A program made the translations under genes and the position numbers. A stretch of 61,934 nt of DNA, taken from Silicimonas sp. (lineage in GTDB: Bacteria > Pseudomonadota > Alphaproteobacteria > Rhodobacterales > Rhodobacteraceae). The DNA lies in contig JAJDUZ010000073.1 of NCBI GenBank assembly GCA_022826385.1, positions 1-61,934 on the forward strand, in the 5' to 3' direction. Position 1 is the first letter of the stretch; each line of letters starts with the position of its first letter. Below, one piece after another: positions 61,798-61,934 of this stretch. Under the pieces are notes generated by a model that was not told the DNA's origin, ran no database searches, and was given only the letters and a program-made list of their open reading frames with translations.

Positions 61798-61934
61798 GAG
61801 CCTGACCTAGAATGTGGATGGTCTCATCTGATGTGGTATTTCCCTACTGAATTTGACTACAGACAGGGAGGGCCACATGGCTTGGAACGAGACCACCCGC
61901 GCGAAGTATAAGCGTAGTTCGGACCGATATGAAA
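61797..61934 (+). mobile_element. Left end of an IS5-like insertion sequence (partial)
   Basis: AGAGCCTGA (61797-61805) is the exact inverse of TCAGGCTCT at 129-137. A transposase start codon follows at 61877. The element begins at the last base of the TRAP gene's TAA, with CTAA as flank, and runs off the right edge. Same orientation as the stub at the left edge. Confidence 0.75.
61877..61934 (+). CDS. IS5-family transposase, N-terminal fragment
   Basis: ATG at 61877 after AGGGAGGGCCAC starts a frame (MAWNETTRAKYKR, 19 codons visible) that runs off the window. Short basic starts of the form M-x-W-x-E-T/I-T-R are typical of IS5-family transposases. Probably the same type of gene whose end is seen at 2-100. 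Confidence 0.65.
   Translation, partial: MAWNETTRAKYKRSSDRYE

Overview
The window is a 61.9 kb, high-GC, gene-dense stretch that looks alphaproteobacterial, most likely Rhodobacterales (roseobacter group). This is inferred from the run of ABC and TRAP solute transporters, MttB-like methyltransferases without pyrrolysine, GcvT-type dimethylglycine/sarcosine dehydrogenases, a cyanide-insensitive-type CydAB oxidase, and GC-rich convergent terminators of a style common in that group. I saw no rRNA, tRNA, CRISPR array, phage genes or replication genes. Both edges are stubs of one kind of IS5-like insertion sequence in the same orientation: its right end at 1-137 and its left end at 61797-61934. 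The window therefore looks like a contig broken at a repeat.

Layout. 208-8174 (minus): an XRE-cupin regulator, two FAD/GcvT dehydrogenases flanking a homocysteine methyltransferase, and an MttB-like protein; this is a methylated-amine/one-carbon operon. 8457-20660 (plus): a carbohydrate ABC transporter (binding protein, two permeases, a 64-aa membrane protein, two ATPases), a DhaK-DhaL kinase, a LacI regulator, a TIM-barrel isomerase/epimerase, a Gfo/Idh dehydrogenase and a xylose-isomerase homologue. Two LacI-type operators precede the first gene. 20777-24433 (minus): CydAB and a fatty-acid desaturase. 24503-28619 (minus): a SsuABC/ThiXYZ-like ABC importer behind a FadR-type regulator, which is divergent from a fumarylpyruvate-hydrolase-like gene. 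29471-33663 (minus): a TAXI-TRAP importer, a cupin and a TSUP exporter. 33869-37421 (plus): a DctPQM TRAP importer and a GlcG/HbpS protein.

37418-48551 (minus) holds two adjoining units. The upstream one is a PotABCD-like importer with a PuuE/cyclic-imide-hydrolase-like deacetylase-fold enzyme, a fungal-type cytosine deaminase and a DUF1989 protein. The downstream one is a dehydrogenase, a second MttB-like protein, a TetR regulator and a cupin, with a TetR-like palindrome in front. A reasonable but unproven reading is that an imported N-methylated cyclic or guanidino compound is deaminated, ring-opened and channelled as sarcosine or dimethylglycine to the dehydrogenase. A BtpA/SgcQ-like TIM barrel and a phosphoribosyltransferase-fold protein diverge from it at 48697-50057.

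50161-61797 is more sensory: a secreted TPR protein divergent from a CadC-like membrane regulator, a glycerophosphodiesterase gene broken by one frameshift, a YhiN-like flavoprotein, and a striking convergent pair. The pair is a Popeye-like three-helix membrane protein with a cyclic-nucleotide-binding-like domain, and an ammonium transporter fused to a class III adenylyl cyclase. The Amt-cyclase fusion with its putative membrane receptor is the best candidate here for an under-described system: ammonium-coupled cAMP signalling. The window closes with a GntR regulator divergent from a TRAP binding-protein gene, whose operon is cut by the right-hand IS.
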